From the NCBI GenBank assembly GCA_036850595.1, contig CM072151.1:15663307-15727306 (forward strand): a stretch of 64,000 nucleotides of DNA, given 5' to 3'. Below, in pieces: positions 13,331 through 25,914 of the stretch. The position numbers and the translations under genes were made by a program. Below the pieces are notes generated by a model. It saw nothing but the letters and a program-made list of their open reading frames with translations. It had not been told where the DNA came from and did no database searches. Position 1 is the stretch's first letter, and every line of letters begins with the position of its first letter. The stretch is from Rhyacichthys aspro. Taxonomy: Eukaryota > Chordata > Actinopteri > Gobiiformes > Rhyacichthyidae.

Positions 13331-14798
13331 GAAATGTTCTGTTACCGTAACAAAGTTGTAGTATTTGGCCACATATAACAGAAAATATACAGTATTCATC
13401 CAGGCAGTTGGCCTTGACGGACACTTGAATGACAACTGTCTTGGGAGAGCAGGCATTTTCCCAGTTGATTCATAAATTTTGTTGAAATTTTGGCCAAATC
13501 ACAGCTTTAACTGGACATATCACCACTTCTTTAATGGTTTACCAAATGAAGAATAAAATAATTAGTGAATGAAGTATCGGGCAGCATTTATAACAGAATT
13601 AATCCAAAGAGAATTCAATAAGCCAGTTGTGTTTGTCTATAGTGTTTACACAAGGTTGGGACAGTTGAATTATATGCAGCCCCACACTCATAAAAGGCTG
13701 CATGCATGCGCACTGTAGTCACAAAAATTCAGTCTATGCAGAGAATAATCAGATTGACTGAAACAGTGACAACAACTGATAAGATGCTTTCACCCAAGGG
13801 CCTTGACCACAAAAGCAAATAGTGTCACTAAAAGCTACACAAACATAGACATGAGAAAAACTGAAGCAGAGGTCAACACCACTACAATCTACATGAGGTG
13901 TGACTTTATGATACTACAGAAATGTTATGGCACATTTGTGCACATAGATTTATGCACCATTCATGTTAAAATGAAATAAGTTCACATGTTGCTTCACTGA
14001 AGCATACTGTAAATTCAGTTAAACAAAAAGCAGTTTTGAGGCAAATGTTAAGCAAGATATTTTTCCACATGCAAAGACAGCAATGTTAAGGCGCATTTCA
14101 AGGCAGGCAAAGCAGGCAAGCACAACCATTATTAAGCATAGTGTATCAAAAATATACTGTCAAGTCCTGGCAAAATCACACATAAATCAAAGATCACTAT
14201 CGTGCAGTTTTAAGAGAAAACCCTGTACTTAAGTATACTATAGTGTCTAGCATGCAGGTCTGCTGGAGCATCATCATATTCTATCATAAATGTCCATAAG
14301 CCAATAAAAAGGTTTAAAGAAGAAAGTTTTGGCAAATTTCATATAACCCTTTCCAGACTGAAAAGCGTGAACTTGAAACTGAACGTTTGTATACTATCCT
14401 CAGTCAGAAAATGTCCCGATGTTTTCTTCTTTTAACATTTATATTAGAATATAAGTAGGATGACTGAGAATGTCCAGAGACAAATGTCCATAAGGCACAA
14501 GCCCCTCATACACTCGCCCTAAAACAGAAGCCACTCTACCATTTCCAATTCCATATTTGCAAGACAAACATTTTTAATGTCTTGATTTCTAATTTACTTC
14601 ACTGTAAACAAGGTTTATATGGAATACCATGTTTCATACAACCCTTGCATAGCAAATCTGTGATAAAACTTTTATGTCCTATACTCAGTCAGAAAATGTA
14701 CTCATTTTGGCATTTTACCCAGTTAAATGCTGTTTTGTCCACCACAACAATGGGTGACAGTCCCATCTATGTCTCCATCTAGAGGAAATCCAGTGCTA
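13331..14798 (-). other. Probable scamp4 3' UTR
   Basis: This stretch of about 1.5 kb lies between the scamp4 stop codon (complement of 14799-14801) and the nearest minus-strand AATAAA candidates near 13315-13330. It is AT-rich without a recognisable coding exon. A long scamp4 3' UTR is the simplest reading, but sequence alone does not prove it. Confidence 0.4.
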
Positions 14799-16377
14799 TC
14801 ACCACTGACTATTGTCAGGATAGCTGGGCACTGCAGCAGGGTACTGGGGAAGGCTAGGGCCTTGTGCTGTCTGGGCGACAGCGTTGAAGCCTGCTTCCCG
14901 CACTGGAGCACTTTTCCACATCCCTGTAGCCCACTCTTCCTGGGCACGCTGCATACTCCCACCACCACCGCGGTACAGTCTGTGAACCTGCCACAAGAGA
15001 AAGAAGAAATTAAAAATCAGTACGGACTTTTTTTTTTAATTAATTCAATGGGTCTGTGTTAGCGCATTCCAGTGTGTGCATATCTACCATACATGCTCAC
15101 TCACCTTAATGAGAACCAGTGCCATTAAAGCAGTCACCAGAGTGAAGAGCAGAGTTGTGATAAGCATCACTATAGCAGAACCCACATTGTAGCTGAAAAA
15201 CATCACTGTTGCAATCCAGCCGCTTTATTTTTGGTGAAAGTCAGATGAGGTGGTAAGCGTTAGTGCATCATTCAAGTGAAAAGCAGTTTACACAAAAACA
15301 AGGTTAACACAGGCAATGGCAAGATGAAGTGAAGTACATACTGATAATCAGTATAAAACCAAAAACAATAAATAGTGTTAAAATCCTCAAGCATGTGTTT
15401 GTTCTACAAATAAAGTATCATTCAACAAGCACCACAATGAAAAAAGAAATCCCGTAATAGTGGAGACCTGAGAGTCCTAAGTTATTATTCAAAATTATCT
15501 TCAGTGAGTAACTCTAACTCACTTTTTACCTGATATTAGCCCTCATAACCCGCACACTAAAAATACGAGCATGTTAAATATTTGGTTTTGAAACTCACCA
15601 TGTTCCCCAGCCAGGGATACCTATAGTCTGAATAAGAGCCAACACACACTGGAGGAAGAAGATGAAAAAGAAGGCCATGAAGTTGAACGAGCTATCTGCC
15701 CTGAAAAGAAAACATGGAAAAAAGTAATAAGATAAACAGCTGGCCTTTGCAAAATGTATTCCATCCCTCAAAAGATATGAATCACATAGGGGTATTTATA
15801 ATAAGCACAGAGAGGGCACTAAAGTTATTAGTAAACACAACACACACAACTCTGAACCACAGACATGTTAGATACTAACCTAAAGGCTTTGTATAGTGGT
15901 CTGAACCAACAGGTGTAACTGCAAGGGCTGAACAAGAGGAGCCACAGCAGAGAAAAGCCAAAGTTGGTGGCACCTCCACCCCCAGCCCACCAAGCAATAC
16001 AAGAAATCACATTGATGCACAATGTGGCCGAATACACTGCATAGGAAAAACATTTTAGTTTAGTATGTTAACAGGGGAATAAGAATATGTATATTTGAAA
16101 TACAAAAATAAAAAACATACTCATCCAAAGCGTGTAGACTCTGCGCACCAGCTGCTGGTGGGGTGTAGGAATTTCTTCTTCAATATTCTGGTAAAAACAT
16201 GGCTTAATTTTCATAAACTTGGGCAGGGGAGGAAAGTTATTTGCACGCTCTAAAAAAGAGAAGCAAATTTTAACCATATTAACAGCTTTTGTTTTACATT
16301 TAATGTATACATCACAAGGGCATTGACTTATAGTGTATGTAGGAAAAGATAGAAAAAGATATCAACATACCTGCCAT
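14799..16377 (-). CDS. scamp4: Secretory carrier-associated membrane protein 4
   Basis: Minus-strand exons in coding order: 16377-16371, 16249-16121, 16036-15880, 15700-15599, 15222-15105, 14987-14799. They total 702 bp, or 233 residues, close to the roughly 229 of human SCAMP4. The N-terminus [14 protein letters not shown] and KPCFYQN are SCAMP signatures. Four hydrophobic spans follow (about 47-66, 69-88, 105-125, 145-168). The conserved cytoplasmic segment [18 protein letters not shown] lies between spans 2 and 3. Like SCAMP4 and SCAMP5 it lacks the N-terminal NPF repeats that recruit EH-domain endocytic proteins. The C-terminus [10 protein letters not shown] resembles SCAMP4 (VPSYPGSGQWP) rather than SCAMP5. 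SCAMPs are tetraspanning proteins of post-Golgi and endosomal recycling vesicles. It is tail-to-tail with the semaphorin and head-to-head with chaf1a. Confidence 0.95.
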
Positions 16378-18147
16378 TTTATACGACGTTATCTGAAAAC
16401 AACAGAGAAAGGAAAATCTTCAAATACAGCAAAACCTAGTTAGCGAAAACAGAAAAACTAACTTTTGCGTTGAGTATTTGTAGCAATGAGATGCTGACTC
16501 TTTTTGTTGTATCAAAAGACAAAACTAATAAAAATGACATTATAAACATATCTAGCAGTGACTCTAGGCTAAGTGAGTTACTGTTAACTAGTTCATTTAA
16601 CTTAACCGCTATGGCAGTTTTCTACAGTTAGGACTATCTAATGTAGGCTGTTCAGTTCAACTGGCTTTCTTCAAACTAGCGTTAAATACTAAACACGTCA
16701 CCTCACACTGTATGGGACTAAATCCCTCAAAGCTGTCTAAGTCACGACTGATGGGGTTTTGTATGGTGTAGCGTTAGGTTATTTTATCAGTAGCTTTTAG
16801 TGGCAACAAGGGCCGAGTCCTTAATGGTCGCGGAGATGAATCTAACAGTACTATGTTTTTGCACTGCGGTTGTTAACAGAGCCAGATTAGCTGGCGGTTT
16901 AATGAATGAAACGTGCATATAACCACAAAAGTAAACTTAACCCATCAAGTTAGCTTTACCGTATTTCCACGTTTCCGGCGAAATCTACAGGGGGGCCAAG
17001 AATCATGCAGGATGCGCTTTTCGACCCTAACAAATACAATGCGCCTGCGCAGAATAGTAGCGCTTGTAGTTTCCATGGTAGTTTCACTTACTTAATAGTT
17101 ACGTTGCAAAAGGCCTGAAAGAACTACAAATCCCACACTGTACTGGGTGGGAAACGGGAAACGCGTGACTACAACATGACACACGATTTAGGAATTACAC
17201 ACCTACTTAATTGATTAAAAAGCGGTTCTCAACTATCTTCAGGTAGGAGCGCATCTCACCAGCGAGGAAAGTGAAGTGCCAGTTTTAAAAGTAACTGTTC
17301 AATCAACAGTTTAATTGATATTGCCAAAATATTTGTTTTTCTTGCTTTATTGTGCTAAAATGTAAGCAGCATGTTCTAAAAAAAGATATAACAGCACGTT
17401 TATTTTGACAAAATATATAATGTTACACGCAAAAGCGTGTTGCCTGAAAGGTTTTGGCACTTTACATTCATTTTCTTTCAGGGAGCTACCCAATATACTT
17501 CTAAAAGTCACTCCCTGTGGCCAATGAAAATGCTAAAACCAGCTGTCAGAGGGTGGGACTTAAGCTGGAAATGGGCGTTTGTTTTATGTAGCATTGAGGA
17601 CCGAAATCACAGTCACATTTCACACACAGTTCAGGCAGTTGTGTTTGTGTAACTTGCATATGTTGTTGTTCTGGTGGCACAGTTATGACCCGAATCAAAT
17701 GATTGAAGTTGTTTTTTTCATTAATAATAATAACATGCAGGATGTTCCAAACAAGAAAACTCTACTATGTTGTTACTACTACCAGTGCGGCAACCACCAA
17801 CTGCAAAGTGCAATACATTTAGTTAAAACAAACGCTCCCATTACTGTTCAGTGACTGGTTTTGGGCCAATGAGCTGCGGCTCTTGCAGGAAGTGACACAC
17901 TCCCGCCAATTCCGAGCGGAGCGCGGAGCCAGGCTAGGGGTGAATGCTGGGAGTTTTGGGGGGATGCGGAATGAAAATGTGCAATATTTTGTGTTAAATA
18001 AATTAGAAAGATAATACTTTCATCGATAACACAGCTCAACAGTTCTTCATTTTGGCCTGTTTTCGAGGGTGACACCGTGTATTTTCGTTTTAAATTAACG
18101 CCTGTGAGTTTTGTACAGTGGAGGATCCCGGTCAAGGCTGGGACTGA
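16378..18147. promoter_or_regulatory. Divergent intergenic region between scamp4 and chaf1a with two separate promoters
   Basis: About 1.8 kb separates the two start codons. On the scamp4 side, sequence near 16965-17050 is GC-richer and contains TTTCCGGCG, an ETS-like core, and GCGCCTGCGCA, an NRF1-like palindromic element (about 17040-17050). On the chaf1a side, a CCAAT box (GGGCCAATGAG, about 17864) is followed by TCCCGCCAATTCC near 17902, similar to E2F/CCAAT elements of S-phase genes. That would suit a replication-coupled histone chaperone. These are motif resemblances only, and no transcription start is proved. Confidence 0.4.
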
Positions 18148-21100
18148 ATGATGTTGGCGGCGGAAAACTCACCTGTGGACGGCGGACATTTGGCATCAAC
18201 TCCTCGGAGAAGAGGTAATGTTAACGCCATCTCTTAAGCTAGCAGACACTCTTTGTAGGGTCCAAAATGTACGTTTTTATCATAAACATATAGCGTCGAA
18301 GTATCAAACACAAGTAACGTTGCAGTAAACGCTGTCAGCGCAAGATGCCGTCCCCATTCTTGGATTTTAAACGTTAGCTTTAGTCAATCAAATCACCAAC
18401 TGTGTCTCACAATGTGAACGTAAAGGTGACAAAGCAATCCTTAACACTTTATCACCCATGTTGTCATTTATATTGTGCTAACAACTTGTTTTAACAAATC
18501 TCACTACTGCTACAGCTCGTTTCTCCTGATTAATGATTGTAGGCCTACTGGCAGTCTATAAGTGGATATCTGCCCATCGTTTTTAACCAGTTTCAGTGTA
18601 ACTTATTGGTATGTGTAAACTACTCAAGTGTCCTATGACTTAGGTAAATTAAAACTAGGCATTTATGCCTAATAGTTGTCAGCTCCTTCCTATGTTTTGC
18701 TTAGTGATACTGCTAGTTTTTGTTAGGTTAGCAGGGAAGCTAACCATTCAAGCGAATGGGAAAGGTCAAATTAAGATCTGCTGCACATAAAACCTATATC
18801 TAAAGACGAACCACAAGAGTCTTACCATAGTCTTTATCTTTTCATACACGAAGGCCTCTAGTCAATAGACTTAACATTTGTGGAATGTTATTTTACATGA
18901 ACACAGTTGGACAAGTTTTATTAGTTCGCAGCCCTGAGCCTGTGTGCGGAGCACAGGGCCTGCTGTGCCTACCACTACTAACACTGGTTGGCGGGAGAGA
19001 GCTAACCAAACACTGCAGTCCTGGTGGTTTTAAGCTAACATGCTAGCACATGTTGTTATAGCCCTCGCGTCAACAGCTGCACTGAAGGAAGTGTTTGTGG
19101 AAAGCACAGCAGCCAGATATTACCAAAGAGTTTATGTGCAACAGTGACATTAGCTGGAGTTGTTACAATTTGAATATATTGTAGCAAAGAAAATCAATAA
19201 TTAAAGTGAACGGTCGAACACGCTGTGTTATTGTTGTTATTATGTGCTATTTATTCATACACTTTGCTTTGTATAAAACTCCCAGCTTCTGAAACTGGGA
19301 AGTTGAGTTGGAGTCACTTTTTACATCTTTGTTTCTGTCTTAGGCATGGACTGCAAACCAAATAACAATGCAAACAAAAAACTTGTCCAAGGTAAGCTTT
19401 TAGGTCATCTTTTTTCCAAATGTTAAAATTATATTGATAATAAATAAGTAGGTTCTTACATTTTTATCTGTAAATTGTACAGACAAAAATGATGTGCCAG
19501 AAGATAAAGAATTTTTAAAACTAAAACCTATATTTAGTAATTCATAAACACATATTTAGTTTATTCTTTACAGTACTGAATCGTGTTAACACCATACTCA
19601 GTCGTGTCAACAGGCCCTAGTTATCCCTGATTTTTTTCTAATATTCTGCCTGCAGCTCGTCTCCCATTCAAGCGCCTCAACCCTGAACCGAAAGAAAACC
19701 AGTCACCCAAACGTCCATGTGCCCATGCTTGTCCTGAACCAGAAGTCTCAGACAGGGAGAATGAGAATGAATCCTCTCCAGTTCCTGTACGTGCCGGACC
19801 ACCATTGGTCAATGGTCGTGGTCCCCTTGATGGCTTCCTTAGCCGCCGACGTCCTGCATCCCCCGATGAAAACATGGTCATAGATCTGACTGAAGATAAG
19901 TTATCTCCTGTGAAATGCGTTTTTCCTCCAAAAGACAAGCATCAGAAAAAAGATAGAAGAGTTTCTACTGGCAAGTCAAGCAACAGCAGTCAATCTCCAG
20001 AAACTGTAGACTGTGTATTACTAGATGATGATGTTACAGGCGAAGTAGAGAAAAAAGATCAGATTGGATCCATCTCAATGCTTGACACAACACAAGAATC
20101 TGAATGTGAGGCAGAGCAACAGAATGAATCACAAAATGTTTCCAGCCTGGGAAATAGGTCAGTACTCTCTGCTTCACCAGGCAGTTCCATGTCTGACAGC
20201 TCACCAGAGAAATTAAAGACTGAGGACCCTTCACCCACCACTACACCAACAGTAAGTGTAGATGTTTTCTTTTTTAATTTGGTCTTCTTGCAGTGTAAGT
20301 AAAAATGTACTATTTCTAGTCAGCTGCAGTGTATGTACAATATCTTTGAACTGTTATTTCTTAATCTCTCACAGGAGCCAAAGACCACACCTAAGATCTC
20401 TGCAGAGCAGAAAAAAACAAAAAGACGCTCCTTGAAGGTAAATATTTCAATGTTAATTTTACATTTCATAATTTAATTTTGACAACACACCTGTCACACA
20501 ACACTGTTACAACAAAGCTGATTCCCTTTTAAGAGTTTTCAAGAACAAGAAGAGAGACTTCGGCTCCACCAGGAGAAGGAACGTCAAAAGGAGGAAGCTA
20601 AAGTAGCTAAAGAAAAAAAGAAGGAAGAAGCTCGCAAACTCAAAGAGGACAGAGAAAGGGAAAAACGCGAGAAGAGGGAAAAGGATGAACGTGAAAAGAG
20701 AGAGAAAAAAGAGAAGGAGGAAAAAGAAAAGGCCGAAAGGTTAAAGGCAAAAGAGGAGCAAAGAAAGTCTAAGCTGGAGTATGTCACTTCATTTTTCCGG
20801 TCACTCTTTGCCCAATAGAAGAGGTTGGGTTAAACTTGACTATGTTTCAGGGCTAAGCTTGAGGAGAAACGTAAGAAGGAAGAGGAAAAGCGAATGAAGG
20901 AAGAAGAAAAACGGATGAAAGAAGAGAAGGATGTGAGTTTACAGACAAGTCAGATGAATTTTGTTAGTGGATGGTAATGATAATCTGACCTGTGCCTTTG
21001 ATTACAGCGCCTCAAAGCTGAAAAAGCAGAAATCACACGATTTCTACAGAAGCCTAAGGCACAACAGGCTCCAAAGGTTGCTCATTTTTTCTTTTAGCTT

Positions 21101-24007
21101 CATTTTCTTCAGTGATCAAACATAACATGTTTTTTTTGGTACATTTTTGCTTTCAGTGTGATTCATTTTTTTCTTCCTTGCTGTTTTTGCCTTTTTAGAC
21201 ACTTTCTGCTGCCTGTGGAAAGTTTGCTCCATTTGAAATAAAGGAGAACATGTTTCTGGCCCCACTGACCCGCGTTCAGTGTGAGGACATAGCTCTGGAG
21301 AAACTGGATGAGTATTTATTAAATCCCACTCATAACTTAAATGGACTGAAGGACTGGATAAGTCAAAAACCCCGTTGGTCAGGCCCCACCAAACCTAGAA
21401 AAGCAAATTCATTCAGGTAAATCTGGGTAGAGTTCACCCAATCAAACCAACATGGTCTCTGCACCAGGCCACAGTAGTGTTGACTCAAGTAGTAACATTA
21501 GTAACACATCTGTGTGCATTTATTTCTCAGTGAGTCTTTAACAGTGGAAACTCCTAAACCTGATGGAGTTCCAGACCGGTCACGTCATGGACCAATGAAG
21601 TTATTACAGTTTCATGAAAACTACCGTCCAGCTTACTGGGGCACCTGGAGTAAGAAGAGTTCACACATTTCATCTCGATGCCCCCTCAGACAAGATAAGG
21701 TATCACTCAAATCTTGTGACTACTGAAATGTAAACTGACAGTAAACATGCACTGTGACCTGAGCCCAGTGATCCAGTGATATAGTAAAGCTGTCCTTTGC
21801 CCCAACAGAGTTTGTTGGACTATGATGTTGATAGTGATGAAGAGTGGGAGGAAGAAGAACCAGGAGAATCTCTGTCACATAGTGAAGGCGTAAGTTTCAT
21901 TGGTTTTCAAATTTACCTGTATTTTGTAACAACTTTGTCTTCTAATGGCCCAAGAAATGAAAACTTTGTAGCAAAGGAAAGGTAAGGAAGATATATGTGT
22001 TCGTTTGTGCAGTGTTACTCTGCATTGTGCACCTTTTGTTTCTTTCAGACCAGTTCTGTCCAAAGGTTGCTGATACAGAGACAATAACATCATAATCATG
22101 GCTTTATTAGAGCTTTCATGACACTGTCAGCACAAGCAGTGTCAAACATTTTTGCTGGTGTTTCAGGCACAGTGTTCAACACTGGCCTAATACTTATATT
22201 GTAATTATAAGACTCACAAAGATGTGCCAGAATGTAAAAAACATACAGATGTCAAATAACATTGTTAAATATACATTATATACTTAGTATCCACAAAGTA
22301 TTTGATATTTTAAGTGAATAAAAAAAAAATGGTATCTTCAGTAATTGTGTAATTTTTTCCCCCCTAATTGTGGCTTTAATATTTCTACTCATAGGAAGAT
22401 GAGGAAGAAGGGGGAGAGGACGATGAGGATGATGATGGCTTCTTCGTACCACATGGCTACCTGTCTGATGATGAGGGTGCACTTGAGGAAGAGGTATCAT
22501 AACGCTTTAATGATGGTGGTCATTAAAAAAAAGATTTCTTGAAGGTTGCTTGTTTTTTGTTCTGTACAAAAGTTTGCTTTGTTTTGGTACCAATGTAAAT
22601 GTGTGTTCTTACAGGATGGTGGCAATCTGGAGAAACAGAAACTTCAACAGAAACTCAAAGCAAAAGAGTGGGATGAGATGACCAGCAAAAAGAAGATGAA
22701 GTTGCTAGAACCTGTAGTGAAGGGCTGTGTTTGGGAGGGAGAAAGCCTGGCCTCAGAGTTTTTCCATCCTTATGCTTTGTGTCTAATAGAACCTTTAGCA
22801 AAGGCAGACAATAGCCCCAGTCCAGAGGAGCAGTCTCTGAAGATCCAGAAGGAAGCACAGTGTAAGTGTGTCTGCCATGATTATCTAGTGGCCATTGTGG
22901 TTTATGTTGCTTTGGAAAAGAGATTCTGTTTTATCCAGATGAAGTAGATGAATATTGTGAATATCATGTACATACCACTTGAACATATTTGTCAATCTTT
23001 CCTTAGTACTTGGTCAACTGCTGCCTTTGCTCCATGGCAACATCAACAGCAGCAAAGTGATCATTACAGAGTTTCAGGAGTTTTGTCGTCAGCAGTCTTC
23101 CTCATCGTCCCCCCCTCAACTGTCCAGTCCTCAGAGCTCTACAGACAACATTCCCTCGAGGTGATGCCATCACTGTTTAAAAACACATAAATACACATTT
23201 CTAAATCTGATGTTGAAATGTAATAGTTCTCATTCCTTTTGCCAGAATACAGCTGAGACGCCTGATCAAGAACAATGCTGTTTACGAGAAGCGCTCCACC
23301 TTCAGGCGTTGCTGCTGGTACGTGCATACAGATGTCCTGAACCATTTTGGCCGGGAGGCTCTTCCAGTTCCCTGCCAGTGGACCTACCTCACCACAGGAG
23401 CTCGAGAAGAGGCCCGTGAAGAATCACAAGCAGCCACAGGCTCTCAGGGAAACTCTCCTACCACTCCCCAGACCTCCTCAACTTCTGCCTCTCACAAAAG
23501 GAGGAGCACAGGAAGCATGTCCATCACCAAATTCATGAAGAGATGTAATGAGGCAGAACCGGTACGGTCCCCATGTTTGTCTGTGTTTTATTAGCTATTT
23601 ATTCTCCTGCTTGAAAATCCTAAAATCTGGAGATTGTTGCCTAACTTGTTTTTCATTTTCCAGTCAGAAGCAATGGAGGCAGATGGATTTCAAGCAGATA
23701 CAGAAGAGGACGAGGATGAAGACTGTGTCATCATTACGTCCACACAGAGTGGTGAGTTTGGGGTATTTAATAAAAAAATTCTGTATCATCTGCCGACTGA
23801 TTGAAGTTAATATTACACTCTCAATTAATGCATTAAAAACCAAACTTTTGGTCAAAGTCTGAACTTGAACATTAATATGTAAAAATGTATGGTCCAGGCT
23901 TAACCAGAGGTACCTCTACTGAGAAGGACCAACCAATGGAAGTCACTCCATCTGAGCCAGCTTCTCTACCAGCGTCCAGCACTGCTTCAGCGCTTGCTAC
24001 TGCCTGA
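18148..24007 (+). CDS. chaf1a: Chromatin assembly factor 1 subunit A (CAF-1 p150)
   Basis: Exons: 18148-18214, 19344-19391, 19656-20251, 20375-20437, 20534-20778, 20851-20932, 21008-21076, 21199-21416, 21531-21699, 21809-21889, 22395-22493, 22615-22861, 23007-23160, 23246-23561, 23664-23751, 23898-24007; 883 residues (a second ATG follows at once at 18151). CHAF1A is the large subunit of CAF-1, which PCNA recruits to deposit H3-H4 on replicated DNA. Visible: N-terminal KLVQARLPFKRLN; a SUMO-interacting-type VIDLT (113-117); the highly charged KER helix (about 260-372); the PCNA-binding AEITRFLQKP (about 374-383); LLQFHENYRPAYWGTW; the acidic ED region (SDEEWEEEEPGESLSHSEG, then DDDGFFVPHGYLSDDEG); and a C-terminal winged-helix region (LLPLLHGNINSSKVII, CCWYVHTDVLNHFG, LPVPCQWTYLT). 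The PIP box has Leu where I recall the human protein having a second Phe. Confidence 0.97.
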
Positions 24008-25914
24008 CAACTTTACTGATCACAGTCTTCATGAAGACCTCACAGCTGCTCTTTCCTGAAAATCACTTGTCCCTGTAAATTTTATTTTGTAAATTCCTCT
24101 ATCCTGGGTCTGAACTTTTCCACACTTTAAAACAAATGGAGACTCAGGTTTTGCTGGCGTCTACAGTTTCTTGACTTGTGATAGATGCTGGGTTGTAGTT
24201 GTGGATAAAGTACGAGTTCGATTATTGAACTACTGGGTCGGGCATGTTTCGTGTCATGACTCTTATTGTGGAGGGATTTCACTGGCACTGGCTACAGCAG
24301 ATCTGCTTGAATCGATTGAGGAAAATGCAGAACATGAATGTTTAGTTAAAGCAAATCAAAGCAGACATTCAGTACATCAAGAACATTATTCACATTTTTT
24401 GGAAATGCTAAAGATGTGGCATTATGGGTTTTCTATGAATCTTGTTTTGGTCTCTATGTATATAGTTTACCTAAAGTTAAATCTAAGGAAATGAAAGGCA
24501 GAAAGTCAATCGATACATTTCCTTTGTATTTTAATGGATGCATTTATTCTGCTATTTCTAATTCTGATAACTCGAGTAGTTGCTAGATCTGTGTTTGTAC
24601 AGTTAGGTCCAGTGTATCATTTTATAAATATGTATTTTCTGTTTGTCAAGAATACTTGAACAAGAAATTCATTAAACATTAAAATGCACTTTTATAAGAC
24701 AGTCATTTGATCATTATCAGTGTACAGAATTGCCTTCATGTTTGTTGAACGCAAGTATGCAATGCTGTAGATCTTGATTACAGGCAGGTTAAAAGCAATA
24801 AAACAAGTCAGAAGTTAAACACAACTGCACACATCAACTTAACCTGTTAAAGACACTATCTGGATCAGTACAGAGTCAACAAGAAACACCCAATTGTAAC
24901 CAGACTAACATCAAATAACAATCCAAAAATGAGAATTGTTTCAATAGTGACAAAGTAATGGTTTGGATAGACTAATGGTTAATATGCAACTCACATGGGA
25001 TGTATTAAAAAAACAATGAGAGGTAGGTTGTTGAGATAACGGACCAAGATAAGCTTATTTTGCCAGTAAGCTTTCTATCTTGGAAAGCATCTGTCTCTTA
25101 TTTTCTCTGACAGTGTTGTTAAGTGGAAATGATTTCTTTGCTTTTAAAGTTGCAGTATAACTATTCCAAACATTTCCAAACAGGATTTCCCATTTCATAG
25201 CTTCATTTACCTTATATTGACAATGCGGAAACAGCTTTATACAAATTAATACAAAATTGAAGCTGTGCACATGTAGTTGTCAGACTGAGCGGAGTCATTA
25301 ACCTGCACTGTATTAAAACTTTTGTATGAAATAAAATGGTAATTAAAAAGTTTGGGTACTCAAATAAAGACATTAACATAAATAAAACTAACTTGGACAT
25401 TGTATGTACATAGTGTTTTTCAAACAGGTTTTTGGTGTTATATGACAACATGCTATGTTAGACTTGAGGTTTTAATTATCTAAGCAGTCAAAAGGTCTGC
25501 TGTACACAGTCAAGTAGTGCAAGGGTAACACAAAGCGGGACAAAACAGTCAACAGAGTGCAATACAGATTCATATCTGAAGGTCAGATTAAGCATTTAAC
25601 ATTGTGCACAACCAGCAGTACTCTCTTAATTTGACTTAACTTGCTTTTATCTACTTTTACACTATGAAACTTCTCTTGCTTCTTAGCATAAGCATATCCT
25701 GACAGTTTTTTCTTTAGAACTGCAGGGTCATCTCTACCTCACAGCAGAGAGCAGGGCATGAGAGGACTGTATGCTTGTCAGGGTAAAAATGTCCCTGGCC
25801 TATCACTGTCTGCTTCTGACTTTTAGTTGTTGTAAAGATAACACAAGTTATTTGGAAGGGGCCATTTTCCCTGTGGTGCTTTAGGAGGTAGCAGGGAGAG
25901 TGCAGGGCTTGTGC
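24008..25914. other. Convergent 3' UTRs of chaf1a (+) and ubxn6 (-)
   Basis: No coding exon is seen between the chaf1a stop (24005-24007) and the ubxn6 stop (complement of 25915-25917). For chaf1a, ATTAAA at 24671-24676 and AATAAA at 24797-24802 are candidate poly(A) signals. The ubxn6 3' UTR probably occupies most of the right half; a minus-strand ATTAAA (TTTAAT on +) lies near 25471, but I could not choose its end with confidence. Confidence 0.4.

Noticed and set aside
14723..15062. Plus-strand ORFs opposite the last scamp4 exon
   Set aside because: They are antisense shadows of the scamp4 C-terminal exon (complement of 14987-14799).
20584..20787. Minus-strand ORF rich in Ser/Phe/Leu
   Set aside because: It is the antisense reading of the Lys/Glu/Arg-rich KER exon of chaf1a.
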